From the NCBI GenBank assembly GCA_034932685.1, contig JAYFOM010000012.1, forward strand, positions 73,010 to 137,009: DNA of 64,000 bases, written 5' to 3'. The position numbers and the translations under genes are program-made. Shown here in pieces: positions 43,004 to 52,252 of the stretch. The notes under the pieces are model-generated. The model was given only the letters and a program-made list of their open reading frames with translations, was not told the DNA's origin and did no database searches. The stretch's first letter is position 1. Each line of letters starts with the position of its first letter. Source of the DNA: JAQUCI01 sp034932685. GTDB taxonomy: Bacteria; Bacillota_I; Bacilli_A; Erysipelotrichales; Erysipelotrichaceae.

Positions 43004-43751
43004 ACCTAAAGCAAGTGATTTCATTCCGCTATTGTTTCAAAACTTTATTTCGCTTCATGGTGATCGTGGGTTTAAAGATGATAAAGCATTAATTGGCGGG
43101 CTAGCATATTTTGACTCAATCCCAGTTACTGTTTTAGCTCAAAATAAAGGCAAAAGTATTGAAGAAAATATTAGATTCAATTATGCGATGATGCATCCAG
43201 AAGGATATCGTAAAGCCATGCGCTTAGCCTCACAAGCTGAAAAATTTAATCGACCCATTATTACATTAGTTGATACACCAGGCGCATACCCCGGTAAAGA
43301 GGCTGAAGAAAGAGGCCAAGCATCAGCGATAGCTCATTGTTTAGCATTGTTTTCGACAATTTCAGTACCAGTAATAGCTATCGTTTTATCTGAAGGTGGT
43401 AGTGGCGGTGCACTTGCATTATCAGTAGCTAACAAGGTCATCATGCTTGAAAACGCTGTTTATTCCATCATATCACCAGAAGGTTTTGCGTCAATTCTAT
43501 ATAAAGATGAATCCAAGGTAAAAGATGCAGCAGAGATAATGAAGTTAACCGCTTATGACCTTAAAGAAACAGGCTTTGTTGATTCTATTATAAAAGAACC
43601 TATAGGTGGTGTACAAAATGACATAACTACTGTATCACTTAGAATCAAACAACAAATATCAACTTACTTACATGAGTGTTTAAAGATGAAACCTGATGAT
43701 TTGATCAAACAGCGCATGAGTAAATTTAGAAACATTGGAGTAATCGAATGA
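42954..43751 (+). CDS. accA: Acetyl-CoA carboxylase carboxyltransferase subunit alpha
   Basis: The 265-residue short AccA lacks the longer N-terminal region of proteobacterial forms. Core motifs are DTPGAYPGKEAEERGQASAIA and SEGGSGGALALSVANKV. The start at 42954 (MTPSAW) has CAAAGGAG upstream and sits 50 bases inside the end of accD. A frame extending to 42915 lacks this support. Confidence 0.94.
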   Translation: MTPSAWEKVLIARDQNRPKASDFIPLLFQNFISLHGDRGFKDDKALIGGLAYFDSIPVTVLAQNKGKSIEENIRFNYAMMHPEGYRKAMRLASQAEKFNRPIITLVDTPGAYPGKEAEERGQASAIAHCLALFSTISVPVIAIVLSEGGSGGALALSVANKVIMLENAVYSIISPEGFASILYKDESKVKDAAEIMKLTAYDLKETGFVDSIIKEPIGGVQNDITTVSLRIKQQISTYLHECLKMKPDDLIKQRMSKFRNIGVIE

Positions 43752-44734
43752 ATAATATGCGAATAGTCGGTGCTGGCCATGCATTAGGAAACAAGAGCAT
43801 TCATAACAAATGTTTTGAGTCAATACTTGATACTAGTGATGAATGGATCAATTCACGCACAGGAATATCTCAAAGAACATTTAGTTTTATCGATAATACA
43901 TCCGATTTAGCAACTAAAGCTGCTCTAGCTGCTTTAATAGATGCTAATATGACAAAAGAAGAAATTGATTGTATTATCGTTGCTACGATGACTCCCGATA
44001 ATATTACCCCTGCAACCGCACCGTTGGTTCAATATAAATTGAATATGAATGATCAGCAATGCCTAGCCTTTGATGTAAATGGCGCATGCACAGGCTTTAT
44101 ATATGCCCTTCAAATAGCCGCTAGCATGATTAACGCTAATCAAGTTAATAATGTACTAGTTATTGGTGCTGAGACCTTTTCTAAACTACTTGATTTTAGT
44201 GATCGTTCAACTGCCATTCTTTTTGGCGATGGCGCTGGAGCAGTAATCTTATCAAGATGTGAAACTGATGATGAAATTATCTTTTACACTCAAAGCAAGG
44301 GTGATGTAGAACATCAAATCTACGCAAAAGGTCTACCGCTTCGTGACACATTAGCTAATAAAGAACAACAAGTCGGTTATCTTGAAATGAATGGTCAAGA
44401 AGTATTTCGTTTCGCATCATTTGCGATTACTGATGCAATCGAAAAGATCATAACCAAAACAAATATCAGTATTAACGATATTGATCTCATTATTCCCCAT
44501 CAGGCTAATCAAAGAATCATAAAGCACGCAAGTAAACAATTAAAACTACCCCTAGAGCGATTCTACACCAATCTAAACGAAGTTGGAAATACATCCGCCG
44601 CGAGTATACCAATCGCTATATCACAAGCTAAACAAAATGATCTACTAAAAAATATCAGACACTTATTATTAGTTGGATTTGGTGCTGGTTTAACTTGGGG
44701 TGCCGCATATATTTCACAAGGAGGAAAGAAATGA
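43748..44734 (+). CDS. fabH: 3-oxoacyl-ACP synthase III
   Basis: FabH condenses an acyl-CoA primer with malonyl-ACP to start chains. The 328-residue protein has catalytic Cys114 in NGACTGF, His in IIPHQANQR and Asn in VGNTSAASIP. It shares ATGA with the accA stop. A second ATG three codons in is an alternative start. Primer preference (straight or branched) cannot be told from sequence. Confidence 0.95.
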   Translation: MNNMRIVGAGHALGNKSIHNKCFESILDTSDEWINSRTGISQRTFSFIDNTSDLATKAALAALIDANMTKEEIDCIIVATMTPDNITPATAPLVQYKLNMNDQQCLAFDVNGACTGFIYALQIAASMINANQVNNVLVIGAETFSKLLDFSDRSTAILFGDGAGAVILSRCETDDEIIFYTQSKGDVEHQIYAKGLPLRDTLANKEQQVGYLEMNGQEVFRFASFAITDAIEKIITKTNISINDIDLIIPHQANQRIIKHASKQLKLPLERFYTNLNEVGNTSAASIPIAISQAKQNDLLKNIRHLLLVGFGAGLTWGAAYISQGGKK

Positions 44735-45687
44735 TCACATTAGATAAATTATTAAAGATAAAATATCCAATCATACAAGGTGGCATGGCTCATATTGCAA
44801 CCGCTAAGTTTGCAGCTAGTGTTTCAAATTGCGGTGCTTTAGGTGTTATTGGTACCGGAGCAATGGATGCTGAAACGGCAAGAAAAGCGATCATTGAATG
44901 TAAATCATTAACTGATAAACCGTTTGGCGTTAACATCATGCTTATGAATCCTAATTGTGAAGCTATCGTTGATATCATCATTGAACACAAAGTTCCGGTA
45001 GTAACAACAGGAGCTGGTAATCCTGGCATATTTATGAGTAAGCTAAAACAAGCCAATATCATCGTTATTCCTATAGTACCAACGGTTGCTCTTGCAAAAA
45101 GAGTTGAGCGTGCTGGTGCTGATATGGTGATAGTAGAAGGAACAGAAGCCGGTGGCCATGTTGGTGAACTTACAACGATGACAATAATCCCCCAAGTTGT
45201 TGATGCTTTAGATATCCCTGTTATCGCAGCTGGTGGTATTGGTGATGGTAGAGGCTTTAACGCTGCTTTTGCTTTAGGTGCTTGTGGAGTTCAGCTTGGT
45301 ACAATCCTTTTAGCATCAAGTGAATGTCCTGTTCATGATAACTACAAACAAGCCCTAATTAAGGCAAAAGATAGTGATACTATCGTGACTGGGCGTAGTG
45401 TTTCAGCCCCAGTTCGCATATTAAGAAACCAAATGAGTAATAAATACATTCAATTAGAAAGAAATGGTGCTACTCGTGATGAACTTGAACACTTAACCCT
45501 TGGTTCACTACGTCGTGCTGTCTTTGATGGTGATACGATTAATGGTAGTTTAATGATGGGACAAATCGCTGGCATGATCAAAGAAATAAAACCATTAAGT
45601 CAAATATTTGCTGATTTGATAAATGAAAGTAAAGCTCAACAAGAAATTCTTACCAAAACGCTTAATGAGATTTATCAAAATGTTTAA
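44731..45687 (+). CDS. fabK: Enoyl-ACP reductase II, FMN-dependent
   Basis: This flavin-dependent enoyl-ACP reductase of the nitronate monooxygenase-like TIM-barrel family performs the last step of each elongation cycle. Motifs: IIQGGMAHIATAKFAA near the N-terminus, GTEAGGHVGELTT, AAGGIGDGRGFNAAFALGA and GTILLASSEC. 318 residues from the ATG at 44731, with GGAGGAAAG upstream. No fabI or fabL is in this operon, so FabK probably does this step, which would predict low triclosan sensitivity. Confidence 0.92.
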   Translation: MITLDKLLKIKYPIIQGGMAHIATAKFAASVSNCGALGVIGTGAMDAETARKAIIECKSLTDKPFGVNIMLMNPNCEAIVDIIIEHKVPVVTTGAGNPGIFMSKLKQANIIVIPIVPTVALAKRVERAGADMVIVEGTEAGGHVGELTTMTIIPQVVDALDIPVIAAGGIGDGRGFNAAFALGACGVQLGTILLASSECPVHDNYKQALIKAKDSDTIVTGRSVSAPVRILRNQMSNKYIQLERNGATRDELEHLTLGSLRRAVFDGDTINGSLMMGQIAGMIKEIKPLSQIFADLINESKAQQEILTKTLNEIYQNV

Positions 45688-46759
45688 TGTAAAATTTAGA
45701 CAACACACTTTACGTCTTCCCATAATTCAAGGTGGCATGGGGGTTGGTGTTTCTTTATCAAAACTTGCAAGTGCTGTTATAAATGAAGGCTGTATGGGTG
45801 TAATATCAGCAGCACAACCAGGATTTAATGAAGAAGACTTCTATACTAACAATTTCACAGCTAATGTAAGAGCTCTTAAGAGTGAAATAACAAAAACAAG
45901 AAATAATACTGATCACCAAGGATTATTAGGTGTTAATGTGATGGTCGCTGCACGCAAGTATAAAGAATATATCAAAGAAATATCGGCAATGGATATCGAT
46001 GTTATTATTTCAGGCGCTGGATTACCAACCGAACTACCTGATTTAGTAGTTAATAAAAATATCATGCTTGCACCTATTGTATCAAGTGCTAAAGCAGCCC
46101 ACTTAATATGTAAGACTTGGGATATGAGATATAACAAGATTCCCGATTTTATTGTGATTGAAGGAGCAGAAGCTGGTGGTCATCTTGGTTTTAAAATTGA
46201 TGATTTGCTTGCTGATAATACGCAATCACTAGCGGAAATACTAGCTGATGTATTGGCTGTTATTCAACCCTATCAAGACAAATATCAATACCAGATTCCA
46301 GTATTTGTTGCAGGAGGTATTGTTAGTGGTTATGATATCGCAAAATATCTAAAACTAGGCGCAAGTGGTGTACAAATGGCTACTTCATTTATCGCTACTG
46401 AAGAATGTGATGTTGATATTAAGTTTAAAGAAGCTGTTCTTAAATGTACAAAAGATGATATAGCTTTTACAAAAAGTCCATCCAAACTTCATGGTCGAGC
46501 ATTAAAGACTAATTTCATGAAAGAAGTAAATCAACGTCAAGAGAATATCAAGATAGATAGATGCGTTGCTTGTCTTGCAACTTGTGATCCTTCAAGTACA
46601 TCTTATTGTATAACCCAAGCGCTAATTGATGCCGCTCGTGGCCACACTGATGATGGTATTGTTTTTGTTGGATCAAGCGCTGCTCAGTTATCAAAGATGA
46701 CAACTGTCAAAGAACTTGTGCAAAAACTTGAAATTGAGTTAAGGAGTTGTTATGAGTGA
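45680..46759 (+). CDS. Second FabK-like / nitronate monooxygenase-family flavoprotein
   Basis: About 359 residues of the same flavin TIM-barrel family as FabK (IIQGGMGVGVSLSKLAS, GAEAGGHLGF, FVAGGIVSGYDIAKYLKLGA). It differs by inserts and a Cys-rich C-terminal segment (CVACLATCDPSSTSYC, near residue 300) that is lacking in FabK. This longer form is seen beside fatty acid genes in related bacteria; its reaction is not clear. The start at 45680 overlaps fabK by 8 bases; ATG 45665 is an alternative. Confidence 0.82.
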   Translation: MFNVKFRQHTLRLPIIQGGMGVGVSLSKLASAVINEGCMGVISAAQPGFNEEDFYTNNFTANVRALKSEITKTRNNTDHQGLLGVNVMVAARKYKEYIKEISAMDIDVIISGAGLPTELPDLVVNKNIMLAPIVSSAKAAHLICKTWDMRYNKIPDFIVIEGAEAGGHLGFKIDDLLADNTQSLAEILADVLAVIQPYQDKYQYQIPVFVAGGIVSGYDIAKYLKLGASGVQMATSFIATEECDVDIKFKEAVLKCTKDDIAFTKSPSKLHGRALKTNFMKEVNQRQENIKIDRCVACLATCDPSSTSYCITQALIDAARGHTDDGIVFVGSSAAQLSKMTTVKELVQKLEIELRSCYE

Positions 46760-47672
46760 TAAAAAAATAGCTTTTGTTTTCGCAGGTCAAGGCTCACAAA
46801 AAGTAGGCATGGGTTTAGACTTCTATAATGATTATGAAAGTACTAGACTTGTTTTTGATCAGTTAGATAGTCAAATTAAACAAGCATGTTTTTATGGCCC
46901 TGAAACTGAACTTAATAATACAATTGCAACACAACAATCATTACTTGCATTTGGTGTTGCGATTGCATTAGTACTAAAACAAAACCAAATAAATGCATCA
47001 TACTGCGCTGGTCTTAGCTTAGGTGAGTACACAGCATTAACATACGCCAATGCTTTATCAATAAAAGATGCTTTACATGTTGTAAAAGCACGTTCACAAA
47101 TAATGCATGATGCTTTATTAAACACTGATTCTACTATGATGGCAGTCATCAATGTTTCATTGACTGATGTTCAAAAAGTATGTAAAGAAGTAAGCCTCTT
47201 AGGAGTATGTGAAGTAGCTAATATCAATAGTCTCACTCAAGTTGTAATAAGTGGTCATTCATCAGCACTTGAAAGAGCTCGTTTATTATTATCATCTTAT
47301 CCTAAAGCGAGGATAGTTCCTTTAACAGTTGCAGGCGCCTTTCATACAAGTTTATTACAAGATGCATCAAAACAGTTAGCTAACGTCTTGAAAACAATAA
47401 ACATCAATCAACCACAAATACCAGTCGTGTTTAACGTTAATGGTAAAAGTCAAAATGATAATATTGCTGAACTATTGACTAAGCAAATACATAATACTGT
47501 CTATTTCAGTGATTCAATTAACTTCATGATAAGTAAAGGTATTGATACATTCATTGAGATTAGTCCTAAACCAATCATCAAGGGCTTAATCAACAGTATT
47601 GATAAAAATGTTAATTGTTATTGTGTTTCAAATATTGAGAGCTTAAATAGCTTATTGGAGGTTTTACAATGA
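46752..47672 (+). CDS. fabD: Malonyl-CoA:ACP transacylase
   Basis: FabD loads malonate onto ACP. The 306-residue protein has FAGQGSQKVGMG, the nucleophile Ser89 in GLSLGEYTAL, and the catalytic His in VAGAFHTSLL. It overlaps the preceding gene by 8 bases and has AAGGAG ahead of the ATG. Confidence 0.95.
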   Translation: MSDKKIAFVFAGQGSQKVGMGLDFYNDYESTRLVFDQLDSQIKQACFYGPETELNNTIATQQSLLAFGVAIALVLKQNQINASYCAGLSLGEYTALTYANALSIKDALHVVKARSQIMHDALLNTDSTMMAVINVSLTDVQKVCKEVSLLGVCEVANINSLTQVVISGHSSALERARLLLSSYPKARIVPLTVAGAFHTSLLQDASKQLANVLKTININQPQIPVVFNVNGKSQNDNIAELLTKQIHNTVYFSDSINFMISKGIDTFIEISPKPIIKGLINSIDKNVNCYCVSNIESLNSLLEVLQ

Positions 47673-48415
47673 AAAAGAAAACGGTACTTATAACAGGCGG
47701 CTCTAAAGGGATAGGTAAAGCTATTGCTTTAAGCTTTGCTAAAGAAGATTATAATGTTGTTTTCACTTACAACGGTTCAGAAAAGCAAGCTGAAGAGACA
47801 AAACAACTTTGTGAAAACTATACCGATTATGTAATGATTAAACAATGTGATGTTACTGATTCACTAAGCGTGAAAAAAATTGTGCAAGAAGTTTTAGATC
47901 ATTTAGGAAGTATTGATGTGTTAGTCAATAATGCCGGCATCAATAAAGACAATCTAATACTCCGTATGAGTAAAGATGAATTTGATCAAGTAATTGATAC
48001 TAACCTAACTGGCACTTTTAATCTTATTCAAGCTGTCTCAAAAAGTATGTTCAAAGCGCAATTTGGTCGCATAATCAGTATTTCATCAGTAGTTGGATTA
48101 ACAGGCAACTTTGGACAAGCAAATTACGCCGCATCAAAAGCTGGAATTATCGCTTTAAGTAAATCAGTAGCTAAAGAATTAGCATACAAAAATGTTACAT
48201 GTAACGTTGTTGCTCCAGGTTTTATTGAATCAGATATGACCAAAAAACTACCAACGGATGTAATCACTAAAATACAAGCCAATATACCATTAAAACGTTT
48301 TGGTACACCAGAAGATGTAGCTGAAACAGTATTGTTTTTAGCAAGTGATAAGGCATCATATATAACCGGTCAAACATTTGTTATTGATGGTGGCCTACTA
48401 ATGAGTGGTATGTGA
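47669..48415 (+). CDS. fabG: 3-oxoacyl-ACP reductase
   Basis: This short-chain dehydrogenase reduces 3-oxoacyl-ACP with NADPH. 248 residues with the TGGSKGIGKAIA cofactor loop, NNAGI, and the Ser-Tyr-Lys triad (SISSVVGLTGNFGQANYAASK). It overlaps fabD by 4 bases; RBS GGAGG. Confidence 0.95.
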   Translation: MKKKTVLITGGSKGIGKAIALSFAKEDYNVVFTYNGSEKQAEETKQLCENYTDYVMIKQCDVTDSLSVKKIVQEVLDHLGSIDVLVNNAGINKDNLILRMSKDEFDQVIDTNLTGTFNLIQAVSKSMFKAQFGRIISISSVVGLTGNFGQANYAASKAGIIALSKSVAKELAYKNVTCNVVAPGFIESDMTKKLPTDVITKIQANIPLKRFGTPEDVAETVLFLASDKASYITGQTFVIDGGLLMSGM

Positions 48416-48417
48416 TC

Positions 48418-49650
48418 ATGAAAAGAGTAGTCATAACTGGCATGGGAGCCATAACTCCTTTAGGAGCAAATGTTGATACGACATTTGAAAGAATAATAAA
48501 CAATGAATGTGGCATCAAGCATATCACTCGTTTTGATACTAGTGAATACAAAGTATCGGTTGCTGGAGAAGTTGAATCATTTGATATGACTGCATATCTA
48601 AGTTTACGTGAGCAAAAAAATAATGATAGTTTTGTGCAATATGCGCGAGTTGCAGCAATACAAGCTATGAAGCAAGCCAATTTTGATCTTTCAAAGATCG
48701 ATCAAACAAGAATGGGCGTTATCATAGGCTCCGGTATTGGTGGCATTGGTTCAATCGAAAAAGCGAAAGAAAATTTAACTACATTAGGACCTACTCGCAT
48801 TTCTCCTTATTTCATTCCAATGTCTTTAATTAACTTAGCAGCTGGTAGTGTTGCCATTGATCAGCAAACCAAAGGTGTTTGCAGTGCCGTAGTAACAGCT
48901 TGTGCAGCTGGTGCTAACGCTATTGGTGAAGCTTATTTAAGAATCAAATACGATGATCAAGATATCATGATCGCTGGTGGCAGTGAAGCAGCTATTACCC
49001 CATTAGCGATTGGTGGTTTTATGGTTATGCGAGCATTAAGTACTTCTGATAATCCAAATAGCGCCAGCACTCCTTTTGATAAAGCAAGATCAGGCTTTGT
49101 GATGGGTGAAGGAGCTGGTATTTTGATACTTGAAGAGTTAAATCATGCCCTATCTCGCAATGCAACGATTCTTGGCGAGATTATTGGTTATGGTAGTTCA
49201 TGTGACGCTTTTCATATTACAGCACCCAACGAAAACGGTGAAGGCGCAGCTTTAGCTATGACTTTAGCAATGAAACAAGCCGGAATATCGCCTTTACAAA
49301 TTGATTATATAAATGCCCATGGTACAAGCACCCCATTAAATGATAAAACAGAAGTGATAGCGATCAAACAGGCATTTGGTGATGCAGCTAATTATCCACT
49401 CATATCATCAACAAAGTCACATATTGGACACTTACTTGGCGCCAGTGGCGCTGTTGAAGCCATTATTTGTTTAAAAGCGTTACAAGAAGCTGTTGTTCCT
49501 GCGACTATCAATGTTAATCAACTTGATGAGGATTGTGATTTAAACATCTTAGTTAATCAAGCTATAAAAAAAGAAATCCACATAGCAATGAGTAATTCCT
49601 TAGGTTTTGGTGGTCATAATGCATCACTGATATTTAGAAAGTGGGTCTAA
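48418..49650 (+). CDS. fabF: 3-oxoacyl-ACP synthase II
   Basis: FabF elongates acyl-ACP with malonyl-ACP. About 410 residues with the catalytic Cys in VVTACAAGANAIG, His in NAHGTSTPLND and His in KSHIGHLLGASG. The start is set at ATG 48418 (MKRVVI), 2 bases after the fabG stop; a GTG at 48412 is also possible. No fabB or fabA is present. Confidence 0.95.
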   Translation: MKRVVITGMGAITPLGANVDTTFERIINNECGIKHITRFDTSEYKVSVAGEVESFDMTAYLSLREQKNNDSFVQYARVAAIQAMKQANFDLSKIDQTRMGVIIGSGIGGIGSIEKAKENLTTLGPTRISPYFIPMSLINLAAGSVAIDQQTKGVCSAVVTACAAGANAIGEAYLRIKYDDQDIMIAGGSEAAITPLAIGGFMVMRALSTSDNPNSASTPFDKARSGFVMGEGAGILILEELNHALSRNATILGEIIGYGSSCDAFHITAPNENGEGAALAMTLAMKQAGISPLQIDYINAHGTSTPLNDKTEVIAIKQAFGDAANYPLISSTKSHIGHLLGASGAVEAIICLKALQEAVVPATINVNQLDEDCDLNILVNQAIKKEIHIAMSNSLGFGGHNASLIFRKWV

Positions 49651-49651
49651 A

Positions 49652-50086
49652 ATGAAACTAACATCAAATGAAATTCAACAGATACTACCGCATCGTTATC
49701 CATTTTTAATGGTAGATACGATAGAAGAAATTGTTGATGAAAATACCATTATTGGCAAAAAAAATATCAGTGTCAATGAAGCTATTTTCCAAGGCCATTT
49801 TCCAGATCAACATATTTTCCCTGGTGTACTTTTAATTGAAGCATTAGCCGCAACTGGCGCTGTCTTGCTTTTAAGTAAGCCAGCGTTTAAGGGCAAGTAC
49901 GTCTATTTAGCAGGTGTTAATAATATGCGATTTAGAAAAGTTGTACTCCCAGGAGATAGTGTGTATTTACATTGCACACTTAAATCAATGCGCAGTAATT
50001 TCGGAATAGCCAAAGTACATGCTGTGGTAAATGATACTATTGTCTGTGATGGCGAGATAATGTTTGCCATTGCCAACAAAGAATAG
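49652..50086 (+). CDS. fabZ: 3-hydroxyacyl-ACP dehydratase
   Basis: This 144-residue hot-dog fold dehydratase has LPHRYPFLMVD, then catalytic His and Glu in GHFPDQHIFPGVLLIEALAATG. It starts one base after fabF. As the only dehydratase seen here, with FabK and no FabA/FabM, it gives a plain saturated pathway unless an isomerase is encoded elsewhere. Confidence 0.95.
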   Translation: MKLTSNEIQQILPHRYPFLMVDTIEEIVDENTIIGKKNISVNEAIFQGHFPDQHIFPGVLLIEALAATGAVLLLSKPAFKGKYVYLAGVNNMRFRKVVLPGDSVYLHCTLKSMRSNFGIAKVHAVVNDTIVCDGEIMFAIANKE

Positions 50087-50147
50087 GTGTAAGTTATCCT
50101 AATAACACAAAAAATCATATTACACCCCAAAGTGATAAGGATTGATC

Positions 50148-50888
50148 ATGAACAAACTTGACTATCAACATTTAAAACAAAAACTAAGTGATAACATTAA
50201 TCACTTGCTTATTTATGACTCTGTTCGATCAACAAATGATCTTGCTAAAACGTCTTTAAACAAACAACATAAGATGCTGATACTAACACAACACCAAAGC
50301 AAAGGCAGAGGAACACAAGAAAGACGCTTTTACAGCGAAAAAAATAAAGGGATTTACGCCTCCTTTATTGTTGATACGAAATTTATTGATCATCATCCAA
50401 GTTTTTTAGCTATCATTGCGGCTTGTGCAATAGTTGAATTATGTAGTTTGTACAATATTGATGCTAAGCTCAAGTGGGTAAATGATGTTTTCATCAATGA
50501 CCAAAAATGTGCTGGTATATTATGTGAAACCACTAATGATGAATCATTAATGGTGATAGGAATAGGCATAAACGTATTTAAACAGAATTTTCCCCAAGAT
50601 CTATTAAACATAGCTACAACGCTAGAACAACATACGATAAAGGCGTTAAACTTAAATGACATTGTAGTACAATTGTTTACATTATTAGTTAAGCTAATTA
50701 ATCAAGACGCATCAACTATTATTGAACTCTATCACAAGTATTACAAAGATAAAGGCAAAAGCTTAGACTATGTGATAAATGATTCACTTAGATCAGCAAC
50801 AATCATTGGTATAGATAATCATGGCAGATTAAAACTCTTTGATGGTAGTTTACTTTATTCTACTAATCAAATAATCAGGATATATTAA
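50148..50888 (+). CDS. birA: Biotin--[acetyl-CoA carboxylase] ligase
   Basis: This biotin protein ligase activates biotin and attaches it to AccB. 246 residues with the catalytic QHQSKGRGTQERRFYSEKNK region, KWVNDVFINDQKCAGIL and a C-terminal SH3-like domain. The N-terminal helix-turn-helix of regulatory BirA proteins is absent, so it is a ligase only. The start at 50148 has AAGG upstream; the gap of about 60 bases after fabZ leaves it in the same run. Confidence 0.92.
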   Translation: MNKLDYQHLKQKLSDNINHLLIYDSVRSTNDLAKTSLNKQHKMLILTQHQSKGRGTQERRFYSEKNKGIYASFIVDTKFIDHHPSFLAIIAACAIVELCSLYNIDAKLKWVNDVFINDQKCAGILCETTNDESLMVIGIGINVFKQNFPQDLLNIATTLEQHTIKALNLNDIVVQLFTLLVKLINQDASTIIELYHKYYKDKGKSLDYVINDSLRSATIIGIDNHGRLKLFDGSLLYSTNQIIRIY

Positions 50889-50919
50889 ACCTATGTTATA
50901 GTCTTATATGATAAAATAT

Positions 50920-51720
50920 CTATTCTTTATTTACAGTAATCGTCTGATATCTAAAGCCTTCATCAAGATAGTGAACATCAAGCTCTGAAAAATGACGCTT
51001 TAAATACTTCGCCATGCTTTTCATTCCTAAAATTTCATTACATGAGTGATGAACAACAATGATCGCAATATCATTATCTAAACAATATTGATGATCAACC
51101 CAGTTACATGCGCCATCATCCGAGATTAGTACACAATTAACATTAGGATACTTAAGCATATCAAACAAATTACAAGCTGCCCCAATCCCCAAAGCGAATC
51201 CATTAATCTTTTTATCAAGGTCTCCTAAGACATCACAATGATCTTGACCGTGTTCGCTCAATACTTGAGCTACCTTTTTAGCAACGTCTTTAACGCTTTG
51301 ATCTTGTAGATAAGCAACTGAGTATTTTTCATTAGTTTGACGTTTCTCAAATTGATATCCAAGTGCTGTTTTAAAGCTATCAATATTACCTTCTTCAGCT
51401 ACATAATCCCAAACATCATGACTACGATAAACTGTAATATTATTCTCTTCAAGACGCTTTTGTTTACGACGTCTTGATTCAAGTAATAAACGGTATTGAT
51501 GAGTACTTTCAAAATAGAAGCAATTCTCATGAGTAACTATAAATTTAATATCGTTGGCGATTGCTTGGTCTAGTGCTTTATCCGTTAAAATCCAACACAC
51601 ACCGATTTTTTCGATCATTTTATCAGCTTCGTTGAACAAAACAACATCTCGTGTTTTATCCCAATTTACCCATGTGCCTAATTGCTCAAGATGACTAATT
51701 ACTTCGTTTGCGTTTATCAT
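50920..51720 (-). CDS. Nif3-like dinuclear metal centre protein
   Basis: This 266-residue protein of the Nif3/YqfO family has metal-binding His and Glu in FIVTHENCFYFES (about residue 60) and a C-terminal VVHHSCNEILGM. Family members form toroidal hexamers and their role is unclear; GTP cyclohydrolase I-like activity has been reported for some. It is monocistronic and converges with birA. Confidence 0.75.
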   Translation of the reverse strand: MINANEVISHLEQLGTWVNWDKTRDVVLFNEADKMIEKIGVCWILTDKALDQAIANDIKFIVTHENCFYFESTHQYRLLLESRRRKQKRLEENNITVYRSHDVWDYVAEEGNIDSFKTALGYQFEKRQTNEKYSVAYLQDQSVKDVAKKVAQVLSEHGQDHCDVLGDLDKKINGFALGIGAACNLFDMLKYPNVNCVLISDDGACNWVDHQYCLDNDIAIIVVHHSCNEILGMKSMAKYLKRHFSELDVHYLDEGFRYQTITVNKE

Positions 51721-51812
51721 AAATGCACCCTCTTTAATTTTATCATACTTATATTATTAATAAGGTATGATTAATGGTATAAACTATTGTCATTTATTAA
51801 CATGAAAGCTAA

Positions 51813-51833
51813 AAAAAACTCCGAAGAGTTTTT
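51813..51833 (-). terminator. Terminator of the cold-shock gene
   Basis: The minus-strand stem AAAACTC / GAGTTTT with a TTCG tetraloop is followed by T-rich sequence. It begins at the stop codon. Confidence 0.85.
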
Positions 51834-52032
51834 AGATTAATTCAACGTTTACGGCTTTGTCTCCACGCATATCAGATTGAATCTCAAATTTAACAACATC
51901 ATTTTCTTTCAAAGTTCTGTAGCCCTTTGCGATGATTGATGATTGGTGTACAAATAACTCTCTACCATTATCCATCGTGATGAAGCCGAAACCTTTTTTG
52001 TCATTAAAGAATTTTACTTTTCCTGTTTCCAT
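51832..52032 (-). CDS. cspA: Cold-shock protein, CspA family
   Basis: The 66-residue single-stranded nucleic-acid-binding beta-barrel has RNP1 KGFGFIT and RNP2 ELFVHQSSI, where Gln replaces the usual Phe. It acts as an RNA chaperone. Monocistronic, with its own promoter and a 67-base leader that can fold over the ribosome site. Confidence 0.95.
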   Translation of the reverse strand: METGKVKFFNDKKGFGFITMDNGRELFVHQSSIIAKGYRTLKENDVVKFEIQSDMRGDKAVNVELI

Positions 52033-52063
52033 AAAATACCCCTGTTCTAGTAAGAAGTATTTT
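52033..52063 (-). promoter_or_regulatory. Hairpin covering the cspA ribosome site
   Basis: AAAATAC and GTATTTT pair across the leader, with an inner TTCT/AGAA stem, placing CAGGGG within the hairpin next to the ATG. The start region would be closed when folded, as in temperature-responsive leaders. Confidence 0.45.
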
Positions 52064-52105
52064 ATTGCATAGCCAATGTTATGTTTTATTACTTGTTACT
52101 GTGCA

Positions 52106-52134
52106 AGTATAACACCTATATCTCAATAATGCAA
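52106..52134 (-). promoter_or_regulatory. Promoter of cspA
   Basis: TTGCAT (52134-52129) and TATACT (52111-52106) are 17 bases apart on the minus strand. Confidence 0.65.
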
Positions 52135-52252
52135 ATAATATGATACACTATTATTAGTAATGTTTGATCACGATACTAATTATAGGATTAAAACATTCAA
52201 AATGAGTATATAAAGCATAAATACCGACGTAATATCGTCAATGGGAGTACAA

